NCBI GenBank assembly: GCA_009801085.1
Contig: VNWV01000009.1
Location: forward strand, 296,001 to 360,000
DNA from: Lasiodiplodia sp. COLG20
Taxonomy: Eukaryota > Ascomycota > Dothideomycetes > Botryosphaeriales > Botryosphaeriaceae
Length of the DNA stretch: 64,000 bases
Direction of reading: 5' to 3'
Each line of letters begins with the position of its first letter. The stretch's first letter is position 1. Positions 44,922 through 56,228 of the stretch are shown piece by piece. The notes below the pieces were generated by a model. The model was not told where the DNA came from. It ran no database searches and saw only the letters and a list, made by a program, of their open reading frames with translations. The position numbers and the translations under genes are program-made.

Positions 44922-46362
44922 ATGCCATTTGACATCCTTATCGTCGGAGGCGGCATTGCCGGTCTTACCGCTGCTATTACCCTTCGGGCGCACGGCCATC
45001 ATGTCACCGTCTTGGAGAAACAGCCCACGCTCCATCGGTCTGCCGGCGCTTCAATCGCATTGCAGCCAGGCGCAGTGCGTGTCCTTCGAGCTTACGGGTT
45101 GAGTGACACATTTACGAAGGGCTTGCACCAACCAAAGGCAATGTGGAACTGGCGTAGATTCGAGAGTGGCGAAGTCCTGTCTAAGAGGGAGGTGGATCAG
45201 TATGCCAGAACCTTTGGAACTGAAAGTTGGAGCTTCACCCGCCAGCGCTTGCAAGCAATATTGGTTCAGGAAGCCTTGAAGGCAGACATCAACCTGACGA
45301 TTGGCTGCAAGATTGCCGCTATCGACGAGGAAAGGCCAGCTGTAATGCTCGAGGATGGGAGGGAGTTAAGAGCAGACATCATAATTGGTGCTGATGGTAC
45401 GTCCAACTCGGATGCAATATATGTATCCTCTTCCATTATAGCTACTTCAGAAGTCTTGCGGATGAACTAATTTGCCTGTTTAGGTATTGGCTCTACTACA
45501 CGAAAATGCATTCTACCTGAAACCCAGGGAAAGGCGATCTACAAATTGAGCGCCTGGATGGTCAACATACCAATTCCCATCCTTCAGCAAGATCCAGAGC
45601 TTCAGCCGTATCTCGGGGATGTGAACTTCTGGTTGGGCCCCGGCCGTTCCATCACAGCAGCAACGGTTCCGGATCAGGATGCGTACAACATGACGCTTTT
45701 TGTTGACCATGCCAACCACGATGCACACATCCAGGACGAAGGACAGAGTTTTGAACAGATCAAGGAATTGTTTCACGATTTTGAGCCCACGGTCACGAAA
45801 TTGCTATCCCACGCGCCGACTCAGGAAGGCTACTTGTGGCGCATCTCAGAACTTCCTCCTCTGCCAACATGGACCAGTAAGAGCGGGCGTGTCATTCTCC
45901 TGGGGGATGCAGCGCATGCTATGGTCCCATTCGCAGCACAAGGCGCCTCACAGTGTGTCGAAGATGCTGGTGCACTCGCGGAGTGTCTTTCCCGCGACGG
46001 TGCCGATCTGACGGACCTACTGCGCGTCTTCGAGATGATTCGGAAGCCACGTGCCGAGTCTGTTGCAGCTCGCTCCGCCGCTCGGCAGTTGATGTTTCAC
46101 CTTCTCGATGGCCCTAAACAGCAGGAGCGCGATGAGAAAATGCGATTACAGGTGCGGAGCTATGAACCGGACAAGAATGTATGGAAGGGAGAGCATATCG
46201 ATGAACCGCCTGATATAAACAGTCCATTACATGATCCCTATCTGATGGGACATGATGTTATTCAATATGTGAGTTCGAATAGACTCTGAAAAATGTGAAG
46301 ACTGACCCCATGGCTAGGCGAACCGAGTTCTTGATCGCGAGCTTGGTTGCACGGAGGCCTAA
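44922..46362 (+). CDS. FAD-dependent monooxygenase (salicylate hydroxylase-like)
   Basis: Three exons (44,922-45,396, 45,484-46,268, 46,318-46,362) give 434 residues. The Rossmann FAD motif GGGIAGL is at residues about 9-15, and the DG motif is ADIIIGADG, spliced at its Gly. The second FAD motif is GRVILLGDAAHAMVPFAAQG. These define group A flavoprotein monooxygenases, which hydroxylate or decarboxylate aromatic and related substrates with NAD(P)H. The short last exon (QYANRVLDREL and a few more) was added because that ending is usual for the family. Without splicing, translation would stop about 20 bases after the donor. Substrate unknown. It sits between the P450 and the kelch/tyrosinase pair. 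Confidence 0.9.
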
Positions 46363-46962
46363 GAGCGTGGGAACATCATGGCGCAGACAGTAGAGCGCAG
46401 TCAAAGCTCATCGAGGTAGCAAACTCTGTGCTGGTCACGCGGTCCTTTTTTTCCCTCCAAATTCTGTGACCACGCCTCAAGGTCGAAGGTGGCTCATGGG
46501 GATATTTGGTCATTAATTAATGCCAGTTTTTAGCAGGTGCTTATTTTGAACCAAACACACGTAAGTTGACTTGGCGTTGTCGGGCAGGCCCGAGCTGCTT
46601 CAATGCATGTGCTTTTATACTGCGGGGAAAGCATCGATTGGTAGAAGATGCCGGGTGAAAGCCGGTGTTGGTACATACTCTCGCGCATTTCCTCGGTCAA
46701 AGCGAGCGCGCACAATTTAATCGGATGAATCTAAGCTTGCTCTCTCCTTACGTCTCCATGGCTCCACCGCGCTTGAAAAGCAGTACTATTTCTTATCACG
46801 TGTTTCCTGCAAGCTATCTTTTGGTCGAAAGAAATCTATCAGAGGTATGACTTCTGAAAAGTTACAGGTAGAAATTTACTATACAAGTCATACGCTGAGA
46901 GTATTCAATTTTGCTAAGAGCCTGGATTTCCGCACCGCCACATTAAAGATTACGGTGGGAGA
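46363..46962. other. Intergenic
   Basis: 600 bases between convergent genes. A segment at about 46,441-46,560 resembles one at about 50,764-50,900 (see findings). No gene seen. Confidence 0.4.
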
Positions 46963-48030
46963 TCAAGCACAGTAGGCATCGAAATGAGCCGTTGGATTCT
47001 GATAAGTCGTGACTCCACCTACGGTGACCACTTTCCCATCCTGCTGAAGGCCACCTCCAGGAATGTAAATCCGGCCGTTTGCCGCAGCTGCTTGAGTCCC
47101 ATGACGGGGTGCGTGCATGGTCTCCAGCTCAGTCCATGCTTGCGTCTCAGTGTCGAACGCCTCGGTCTGATTGAACACTCCAGTGGTAGAGTCCGGGTTC
47201 CCTTCACCACCAAACACGTAAAAGGTGCTTCCAACTGCACCTCCGTTGATACCTCCACGGGCGGTTGGCATGTGACCCGTGCTCGTCTCCCAACCAGCCT
47301 CCTGGTTAGTCATGTCGAGCTTGAAAACCGTGTCACGGTAGATGGTCTGGTTGTACCGCCTGCCACCCACAACGTAGAAAGAATCGCCGATGACGGAGCC
47401 GGCTCCGTGCTGGCGGCTTTCGGGCAGCTCCGCAGCGGCCGCTACGAGCCTCTGCCACTCACCAGATGTCGTGTTGAAGGATATGACAGAGTCGACCGCA
47501 TCCTGGTATCCCGTCATGAGCACCGTCATTCCGCCAGCAAGGTAGATCATCTCGCCGTGCACGCCGACGATTGCACTTCCCCTCTCCATGCCGCTCGGGA
47601 TGGAAGCCAGCTGGGTCCATGCGTCCGTCTCGACATCGTATGCGTAGCAGAGCTTGGAAGCCACCCAGTTCATGGTTATGTCAGTGGAGACAGGGCCAGG
47701 GGCCAAGCCTCCGAGGAGGTAAAGCTTGCCATCCACTGCGGCAATGTTGGGGTGGTTGACTTTGTAAGGGGCTGGAGATACGGTTTTCCAGATGTTGGAA
47801 TCGATGTCGTAAAGTTGCAGCAAGTCGGTCGTAGACGTCGAGCCATTTGTGGGTACGATGCCACCGAGGATGGCAATCGTCGTGTTGCCGATGGCAGTGG
47901 TACCGTGCTCTTGGCGGGGGGTGGGAATGGAAGCAAGGTCTTCCCACTGCCCAGACTGGCAGGACGGTACGGCCGCAACGACATTCAGCAGGCCGAGGGC
48001 AGCCAATCCAGTACTGAGCTCTGGACGCAT
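46963..48030 (-). CDS. Secreted kelch-repeat protein
   Basis: An intronless frame of 355 residues. The first about 20 residues (MRPELSTGLAALGLLNVVAA) form a secretion signal. The body consists of about six kelch blades with the double-Gly and Trp pattern: TAIGNTTIAILGG, AVDGKLYLLGG, VGVHGEMIYLAGG, VIGDSFYVVGG, AVGSTFYVFGG and AANGRIYIPGG. Several N-glycosylation sites (NTT, NGS, NQT) support secretion. It is a beta-propeller without visible metal-binding or catalytic residues of galactose oxidase. It is divergent from the tyrosinase gene across 742 bases, suggesting joint regulation and perhaps joint action outside the cell, which is inference. Confidence 0.88.
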   Translation of the reverse strand: MRPELSTGLAALGLLNVVAAVPSCQSGQWEDLASIPTPRQEHGTTAIGNTTIAILGGIVPTNGSTSTTDLLQLYDIDSNIWKTVSPAPYKVNHPNIAAVDGKLYLLGGLAPGPVSTDITMNWVASKLCYAYDVETDAWTQLASIPSGMERGSAIVGVHGEMIYLAGGMTVLMTGYQDAVDSVISFNTTSGEWQRLVAAAAELPESRQHGAGSVIGDSFYVVGGRRYNQTIYRDTVFKLDMTNQEAGWETSTGHMPTARGGINGGAVGSTFYVFGGEGNPDSTTGVFNQTEAFDTETQAWTELETMHAPRHGTQAAAANGRIYIPGGGLQQDGKVVTVGGVTTYQNPTAHFDAYCA

Positions 48031-48772
48031 TGTTTCGATTGAGAGAGAGTGGAGGAAGAAAGAGAGAGCTTAGGAACTGAGAGACAAGTGTGTTGCAGAA
48101 TGATGAGCTTTGAACTTACGCCTTGATGTATTTATGAACTCTCAGAAACTGGTAGCTACTTGCTATGCCGCGTCACCATCAATATGTGAGGCGAAACGGA
48201 AATTGCATTCGAAGGACATATCGCACGCGTAGTAGAAGGGTTGAAACTGCTAAGACATAGAAGGCCTAGTGACTGCGTGATTTTAACGGAGGGGACCGTG
48301 CTTGTAGTGTTGTGCCTGCATTATGTGGCCGGAAAATTATTGCTCGGAGCTTCGCATGTCCATTTACGGTGGGGTAGCCTCCTTTGATAGAAGCTGTTAG
48401 TCGAGAGCCGGTATCGGTTCTAGCGCGCTTTCGATCCTGATTCGGCAGTTGCAAAGCCCCACAGCGGCATCCGGAGCGGCCAATCTAATCAGATCGATCT
48501 GGCTCCTTGAGCAAGTCCCCATTGCCCCACTCCGCTCGCCAAATAGTACCCGTTCTCATCGTGTATCCCTTGTACGTCCTATCTTTCGGCCGAAATTCCC
48601 GGAAGGAGCAAGGTTACTGAACGCCTACCGTAGCTACCACCTACGTAGACTGCTTCGAATTTTTTCATCCCCATTGGGAAGGGCATTGCAGCAACGCGTA
48701 TATAAGATATATTCTCTCCGCCTTGCAGTCCTCAGAACCAAACCATTGTGATCTGATCTTTGCAACGACAAC
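48031..48772. promoter_or_regulatory. Divergent promoter between kelch and tyrosinase genes
   Basis: 742 bases between the two start codons. A TATA-like stretch TATATAAG lies near 48,699-48,706, about 70 bases before the tyrosinase ATG. On the other strand an ATAAATAC element lies about 100 bases before the kelch ATG. An untranslated leader on each side is likely. Confidence 0.55.
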
Positions 48773-49937
48773 ATGGTTTCTCCGTTCCTGGTGGCTCTGG
48801 CGCTATCCTCTCTGGTACTTCCTTCCTTTCAGGCAAGTGTACCTGTCAAGCAAGCACCAGAATGTACAGCACTTAACCAGAGGAAGTCATGGTAAGTATG
48901 AAAAACGCTTTCTCCTAAAAGTCTACTCACCGGTACTCCAGGAAATCGCTGTCGGATGCTGAGAAGAAGGCGTACATTGATGCTGAGCTGTGTCTGATGA
49001 ACAAGCCATCCAAGCTCAATGTCACGGGATCGAAGAACATTTGGGACGATTTGATGTACACACACATCAATCAGGCCAATGTCATCCACAACACTGGATC
49101 TTTTCTTCCCTGGCACCGACTGTATAGTACGTGACGCAAAGCACAGCGAAGAGGGGATTGACTAACACAATGTGGCGACAGTGCGAGTTCATGAGATCTA
49201 CCTCCAGACCGAGTGTGGCTACAACGGCTCGCAGCCCTACTGGAATGAGCTGGAGGATGCAGAGGCTGCGCCACTCAACGAGTCGATCGTGTTCGACACG
49301 GGCACCGGCTTCGGGAGTGGCAACGTCGACGCAAATGGCTGCGTGACCGATGGACCATTCGTGAATCTCACGATCCACCTTAATTTGACCAGCACCGACG
49401 CGAACCTGTGCTTGACCCGCGACTTGAATCAAACCGAATTCAATCTTGCCAACAGCACCTACGTCGACGAGTGCCAGGCCATTGACACGTACGCGGATTC
49501 TTGGAATTGCTGGGGGACCAATCCTCACTTGGCAGGCCACTTCGGCGTTGGAGGCACCGTAAGCTACAGCCCCATTTTATCAGAGATGCTCGATGCTAAC
49601 GATTCCGTTCTAGATGCTGGATGTAGTCTCCAGCCCTGGCGATCCCCTGTTCTACCTGCACCACACAAACCTCGACCGTCTGTGGTGGAGGTGGCAGATG
49701 GTAGACTTGGACAACCGTCTCGTCGAGATGACCGGTCAGAACGTGGCTTCGGATGAGTTCATCACAGCTATGGGCCTGGATTACCCTGGCCCAGAGTTTC
49801 TGGACTACGATGGAGATGAAGGCAACATGACAACTTTGAATCACAACCTTTGGACGTCAAATCTCCTCCCCAACATAACCGTCGCTCAAGTCATGGACCT
49901 TCGAGGGTCGCTCATTTGTGCTGAGTATATTGACTAA
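48773..49937 (+). CDS. Secreted tyrosinase-type copper oxidase
   Basis: Four exons (48,773-48,891, 48,942-49,126, 49,182-49,558, 49,614-49,937) give 334 residues. A signal peptide occupies the first about 20 residues (MVSPFLVALALSSLVLPS). The CuA site is seen in MYTHINQANVIHNTG, then FLPWHRLY and VHEIYL. The CuB site is in HLAGHFGVGG and DPLFYLHHTNLDRLWW. All six copper-binding His appear present. Many N-glycosylation sites support secretion. At 334 residues it is the short fungal form without the usual C-terminal lid domain. It would oxidise phenols to o-quinones, or o-aminophenols. Paired head to head with the kelch gene. Confidence 0.93.
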
Positions 49938-52719
49938 CAGCCGTCAACATGGAGAAAGGGGCACATTCCGGATCATGGTTTGTTGAGACCGTTGTAATCT
50001 TAATAGACCAGTGTTTGTTGGGTGTGCCGTTAGCATTATCAACGCGGACAAGGACTGAAAAAATAGATTGGTTGAATGACACAACTGTACCTGTTGGACA
50101 ATAGATAGAATCATATAGCAAAATCTTTTTAGCCCTGCGTTTGCAGCGACCATGGACTTGAACATCAGGATATAGAAACCTGCAATTTTTTGTGATTGTT
50201 AAATTTCTTTGCGTCGAGAACTATACGTTTACTCACAGACTGTTGTTGGACGAATGGAAAGAACGAGGATATTCTGGTTGAGAAATGATGCCCGCGACTG
50301 GAGTGACCTTGCCTATCCAAAAGTTAATTCACCTGCAACAGTTGGAGGAATTAGAGAAATGTGGCAATGCCACGCTGAGCAACTCTCTCCTAGAGTATGT
50401 ACATTTCTAGTAGTATATAGCAGGGTCTGCGAAACCCAAGCATAAATTGAAACAGATATTTGTGTCATGATGACAGGCCGTAGCGGTCACTCCAAACTAC
50501 TTACCACTACCATTATCCTTTGGTGACCTCCACCTAGAATCATTATTCAAACAAGCTAGGCCATAGATGGCTAAACAACTTAGCCTTCTGGAAGGAGATG
50601 TGCAATCTTATGTGGGGCAAACTCAAATGACTGTGGCTCCTATTTGGGGAAATTCTTGATCAGTAACCCAGACGTGCGATAGCTGGAGCACGCAGAGATT
50701 ATGTCGCGTACAAGAAATCCAAATTCAAGAACAGATGCAGGAGGGTTCCATCCTAGTCGTGTCAGCTTTTTTTCCCCGAGTTCTGCGGTTACGCCGGACG
50801 GCCGAAGGTGATTCCGGCCGTATTGTTGTGGTCGCCTAAACACTACAATGCCTACCATCCTTTGAACGTGTTATGCGAAACGCACGTAAGCTTACCTGGT
50901 AAGTGATAATTGCTTGTCAAACCTCGAGCTACGTCAATCGATATACTTTGATGTTCTGTCACGGATCGCTGAAGCGAAGCTTCTGGCCTGACCAGGCGGC
51001 TATTCAATTAGCCGGGCTCGATCGATCCCCTCAATCCTCCTGTCCCACAATCGGCGATTTTACATCGGTGAAGATTGGACATCTCCGGATTATGGTACCG
51101 GTTTTCTCTCTCCGACTTCGGGTCGGCGCTTTTTCATATCTATTCACTGGTCACTCTGGTGCGGTAACGTTTCCTAAAGCGGAGTTTTAACACGAAAGTG
51201 ACGGCCTTGCGTTAGAGTGAGCGTCTGTGTACCGACTTAGTCATCTTGCTTGGAATGAAACATTGGATCCTATTGAGGCTTGCATTGACGGAAACCATCA
51301 GCTGCGTCGGATTCTCTTTCTCTTTCGTATTTCTTTCGTGACTCACCACTGCCTGTCGATCTCATCTTCCCGACCGAGTTTCCACATTTCTGAGATTTTA
51401 CGGAAGGTTCCAGTTGCTTAAGCTGTTGCTACGGCCGTTTTAAAGGGGAGGTACCTGGAACATGGAAGCAACGGGGTGGACGAAGGCAGCTCTCACAGCT
51501 CCTCCTGACCAGACGCAACGTACCGCTGACGAATGACTCTAAGCGGCCCATGTTGAGAGTTGCCTGCTTGTCGGTAAGTACTTGTGAGATCCTCTGATCA
51601 GAATAGTGGTAAGGACCGTGGAGGTACTAACGTCATTCTTTGTGTAGGCGCGAAGCCTGCAGGCCCAGTCGAATCCCGAACAAAATCTCCCAATCGTGAA
51701 ACGCTTATTTATTTCTTCGAAAGGATCCGAAGGATATCCAACAGCACTTTAGTCTGTAGCGAAGAAAGTTTCTATGCTCTCTTGATGAGTTTGCATAGTT
51801 TGGACGAACACATAGGCGTCGGGATACATATGCATTACAAAAGCAAAAGAAACATCTTTGTTCCGTGATGATGAAGGAAAGGAGTGAAGCGATCAGTGAG
51901 ATTGGCAGGCAACATTATACACCTACTAATGGTGAACTCGACTAAGCCTGATCGGACAAAAAGGAAGGATGTAAACGCGGCTCTGTGGCATAATCGATAA
52001 GAAATGCCTGTCAGCATGCTCCTCAGTTGCCTACGCCATTCATGAGCCGACGCGCACTTGCAGAGCTTTGCTCACTGAATTCGAGCTTGTTTCGAGTACA
52101 CCCTCGACGAGCCTCCCTCGACATTCAACGCCTTGTGCTTCGCATGTCCTGCTGGATAGTATACGTTCCGCGGCTTAGTCTATGCCATCCACCGACATAC
52201 TGGTCATGTGCAAGACAGACCAGCCTTTCCATCGGGCACTGCGAGCCTGTAAGCCGCACGGCTGTGCCTGGGTATGTGGGCAGCGCGTATTGGGAGCCCT
52301 GCTTCGGGAACGGTCACCAGCCCCGCGTCTTTGGTCACACACACACTCCTGTACAGTGCCACCACCGGTGGTCAGCAGAGAGGCGAGCGAGGAGGAGAAA
52401 CGCAAGGGTCGAGTAGATAATGCGAGGCAGCAAAGTAAGAGCGGAGCACAAGGCTGAGAAAAATCTTGGCTTTTTTCGGGGGTTTCGCGATGCCCCGCAA
52501 CCCCGCTCGTTCCCAAACACCCAACTGCATGTCGACGATTGTGCTACTTGTCGTCATTCGTGATACTGCATATTCTGCATGACATGCACAAGCAGTCCCT
52601 GTGGCGTAGAAAATGGTAAAAAAAAAAGACAGGTAGAGTGAAGTACTAAAGCTGACGACGCGCGTCTAGGTCTGGAATTGATCCCCGCAAGTAAAAACAG
52701 TAGATTTCTTAACAGATGA
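49938..52719. other. Long gene-free interval
   Basis: About 2.8 kb between the tyrosinase and the convergent permease gene. Frames on both strands are short and not protein-like. Contains the second copy of the weak repeat near 50,764-50,900. No transposon, RNA gene or regulator identified. Confidence 0.5.
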
Positions 52720-55014
52720 TCATGATGAATTGTAAGGAGATTCATCCCTCATAATGTAGACCTCACCAGCGAGGACGCCGCATCCGACTACCATACATAT
52801 CGCAATGATAGGGAGATTCACGCGGGCAAAGTCGAGACTTTTCGCATGAATGTGTTTCCTGGCGAGAATGTCCCGCCACAAAAGCCCGGCAAGAGACGCG
52901 CTGAAGGCTGCACTGAACGCACCGTAGTTAACGCCGATAGCCATGCTGTACACTGTTGCCCAGAATGTTCGGTTGCTCAGGGGAGCATCTTTCACACGGT
53001 GTATCTCTTGCCATGCCTGAATTACGCGGGATAGAAGGATGGTGGCGCCGATGTTTGTGCCTGCGAACTAAATAATTGGCGTGAACGGTCAGCCAGCCAT
53101 AATTGGGCCCATGTATAGGGACTTACATTGCATAGAATGACTGAAAGTAAACCCATGCCGCCAATGGCTCCCATCGTGCCCGTCTTGCTCACCCAATGAT
53201 ACCAACCGTATGCGAACACGGGAACCCAGCCTTTGGTAACCAACGCTTGAACGAGAACGAACATGGAGAAGGCGAAGGGCACGAGTGCAAATGGCAGGTG
53301 GCCCAAAACAGCTGTGGCGGTGGGAAACGTTTCCTGAGACCACCTATACGTATCCTCGATGAGGGAAACGAGAGTTTGCGGTCCCTGTTTCTGCTCACAC
53401 GGTCGAGGTGGCACCTCGTGTTTGATCCGCTCTTCCATGTCCGCTGGTAGCTTCTCCTCATCTGTTTGTTCCACTAATGTTGTTCCTGATGACGCCTCTG
53501 AGGATGATCCAGACTTTGTTTCTCGCTCTTTAACTTGAACACCGTCTTTCGGCTTACCATCTTGTAGCTTATCAGTCGCTAGAGAAACCATCTCAATAGC
53601 GTTCCCTCCCTTTTCAATGTCATGATTACAATCAACTCCGTGGCCTTGGCTTCGTCTTTGAACCTCTCGCGAAGGTACCTCGGTTGAACCAGGTTTGCGT
53701 GCTGCAGTACCATCTGGACGTTCTTGCGTATCCCTCTCTTTGCTTTCTCGTTCGCCATGAGCGTGCTCGACCTCCTCACGACCCTTACGAGCAATGAGGC
53801 GTGTCTCCTCACGATGCCACCATCCGAACGCGATATCCCAACAGAACATGACGAATGCGGCGGGCAAAGTAACCCAGAAGACAGCGTGTTTCCCGGTTCT
53901 CGAACTCGCAGCGTCAAGCGCCAGCAGCGTGATAAGTGTGGCGGCCATGATGATAGCTCCGAACGCTGCGCCTCCTTTATCCAGGAAAGGGTTCATGATC
54001 TCTTCTAGCGAGAGGCGCTTCCCCGTTTCTTCGTCCTCGGTATCGTCCTCTTGCTCCTCGGCCATTCCTTTCGCATGAGGGATGTTCGGATTCACAGGCT
54101 TCTTGCCTCTTGCTTCTGGCGGAAGCTCGTGCATCTTGATTTTCGTGGGAATGAGTCTCTCATTCGCGAAGATGATGTAAAGTAAGAAAGGGAAGAGAAC
54201 GATGCCCGTGACAATGACAGGAACTATCATGTTCGCCGTGTAGTCAATGAATTTGATGTTGAAAGCACCCGCCAGCACGAGATTAGTCGGGTTGGACGAG
54301 ACGAGGATTGCTGAGGCAATGTTGGCTACGGCGAATTGGCTGAAAATCCACGCTCTTGGGTGCTTGATGTTGCTTGAAACCCGAGTCATGTAGGCGAGGA
54401 ACGCTGTGCCCGAAAGTATGATGGGATCGTTTCCGATGAAGCTGGCCAGGCCGAAGAAGAATGCATAGAGGTAGAAGAAAAGTTTGTGCCCAACATCTCC
54501 TCCCCATTGCAGCACCCTGAATGCCAAATATCTAATCAAGCCGGATGCGTCGATGGAGATGGCGATGTATGCCAGTGACAAAAAGAAGAGCATAATATCG
54601 ATTGGAGAGATGTTGTTTGCCCCGATAGTACCATCGTGAACTTCTTGTCGGCCGATAGCCTTGATAGCGAGCAAGAATAGATCCGCTATCAGTGGTGCTG
54701 TTACAAAGTTCAAGGGCAATTGGACTTTCACAAAAAATCCAGGTTTGCTGGTCGGAGCATGGTGTGGGCTCTTTGTCCTCGGCGCTATTATTTTCACAGC
54801 ACCGAGGATGTTAAGAACTGCATCTGAAAGTAGCCGAGGGATATAAACCGTGAGAAAAAATGGAAAAACAACAATAATATCTATCCAAGAGCAAGACAGT
54901 TAACAGAGTGGCATTTCGCGGATTTCTGGTATACATACTAGTAATGACGAAGACTATGAGCGTGACGATTGATCGCCAGTTCTTTATCCGACTGGTATCC
55001 AGATCTTCTGCCAT
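52720..55014 (-). CDS. ArsB/NhaD-type anion permease (ion transporter superfamily)
   Basis: Three exons on the minus strand (55,014-54,939, 54,880-53,127, 53,067-52,720) give 725 residues. About ten hydrophobic helices lie in two halves, with motifs of the ion-transporter superfamily: FGLASFIGNDPIILSGTAFL, NIASAILVSSNPTNLVLAG and, in the last exon, FAGTNIGATILLS. SNPTN and GTNIGA are the paired re-entrant loops expected for arsenite, citrate or Na+/H+ carriers. Between the halves is a roughly 190-residue charged cytosolic loop (residues about 340-530), a common fungal insertion. Likely a plasma- or vacuolar-membrane anion carrier; the substrate cannot be named. It shows no obvious link to the peptide cluster. 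ATG 55,014 was chosen because the first exon then supplies a charged head and the first helix. Confidence 0.87.
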
Positions 55015-56228
55015 TTTGCAGTCGATGTGTGACAGAGAGGAGGCAAAGAAGCTCGATAGCTTTAGCAAGTGGTCGCGACAGCCACTTAAGGCTGAACTGA
55101 GGAATGCAGGGAGGTTCCAAATGACGTTTTACTGTAGTGCATCCCTTGTGTCATGGATCATTTACGGCGCATGACGAGAGTGGCGGTAAAGAATGCGATG
55201 GCACTGCTTATGGGGAGTTCCGTGGCTGGTTCTGATGAGAGTGTCGGCTCGGCATTGCGGGGCTGGGCTGAGCCCTATCGCACAGGGAAGACATATGTGA
55301 AGGCCTGATCGCGCGCCTTGTAGCTCAGGCGTCCTCTGCTTATTTGTACGAACGCTTCAAGCGCCTTGCAGCCTTGACGCTTTGGTATTTATGGTGACAA
55401 CCCAGAATCGTATTTGATCTGCGGCAGCCTCCTTCACCGGGCGCTGTAAGCGCTATCGCTAGGCTATGTATTGATCACAACACCGCGTTATGTAGTGTAA
55501 CCAACCGAGAGCCCATGTAATTTGCTAGTTTTCCCGGCGGCCATCGCCGATGTAATGCGGGGCTGCATCAAGGTTTCGTCAGAGATGCGCACGCAGCCGC
55601 AAATAGCGAATGGTGAACTTATCCGTCATGCATGCATGCATAATAAAATACCTCACTGGTGCGAGTTTTGTACCCATTACAAACGATCCTCCAAGTCTAC
55701 TGTAAAAGCAGAAAGGCCAAAAAGTTTAAAATTGTCTCAAATCTAGACACGCACCTACAATAGATACCATCGCCATACGGGAATGCTCTTTGCAATAATT
55801 GAGCCGCATAAGTTAGACCCAGTATGCCAAACATTAGTAAGCTTAGCATTGGGCTGGAAGTTGATGGCTGGCTTGAACATCGGTGATTGGCTTGGACAAT
55901 CCATGCGCGGAGCACACGACCAGCTTCCCAAAACGATGAAACGAATCGTTTTCTTCAGAAGCCCTGCAAACCACTTGGTGCTACCAGCCAAGCCTCATCA
56001 GCTCTGCGTCAGCCATGGCAAGGCTGCTTTTGATGCTTATTTCAACCTGAGCAAGCCGATGCCAAATCCACTGACCGCTCTTTGTTAGGACCCACAGTGG
56101 ATACATCGGACCATCAAGCAGACAAAAGAACAAATCAGACAACACCTACGCCCCTGTAAGGGCTGACTCGCATTACTGAGGCTTTTAGCATCTGTACTCG
56201 ACTCCAAGCGTGAGGCAGACGAAGAACT
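55015..56228. other. Divergent intergenic region
   Basis: About 1.2 kb between the permease and the membrane-protein start codons, transcribed away from each other. Presumed promoters of both. No gene seen. Confidence 0.45.
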
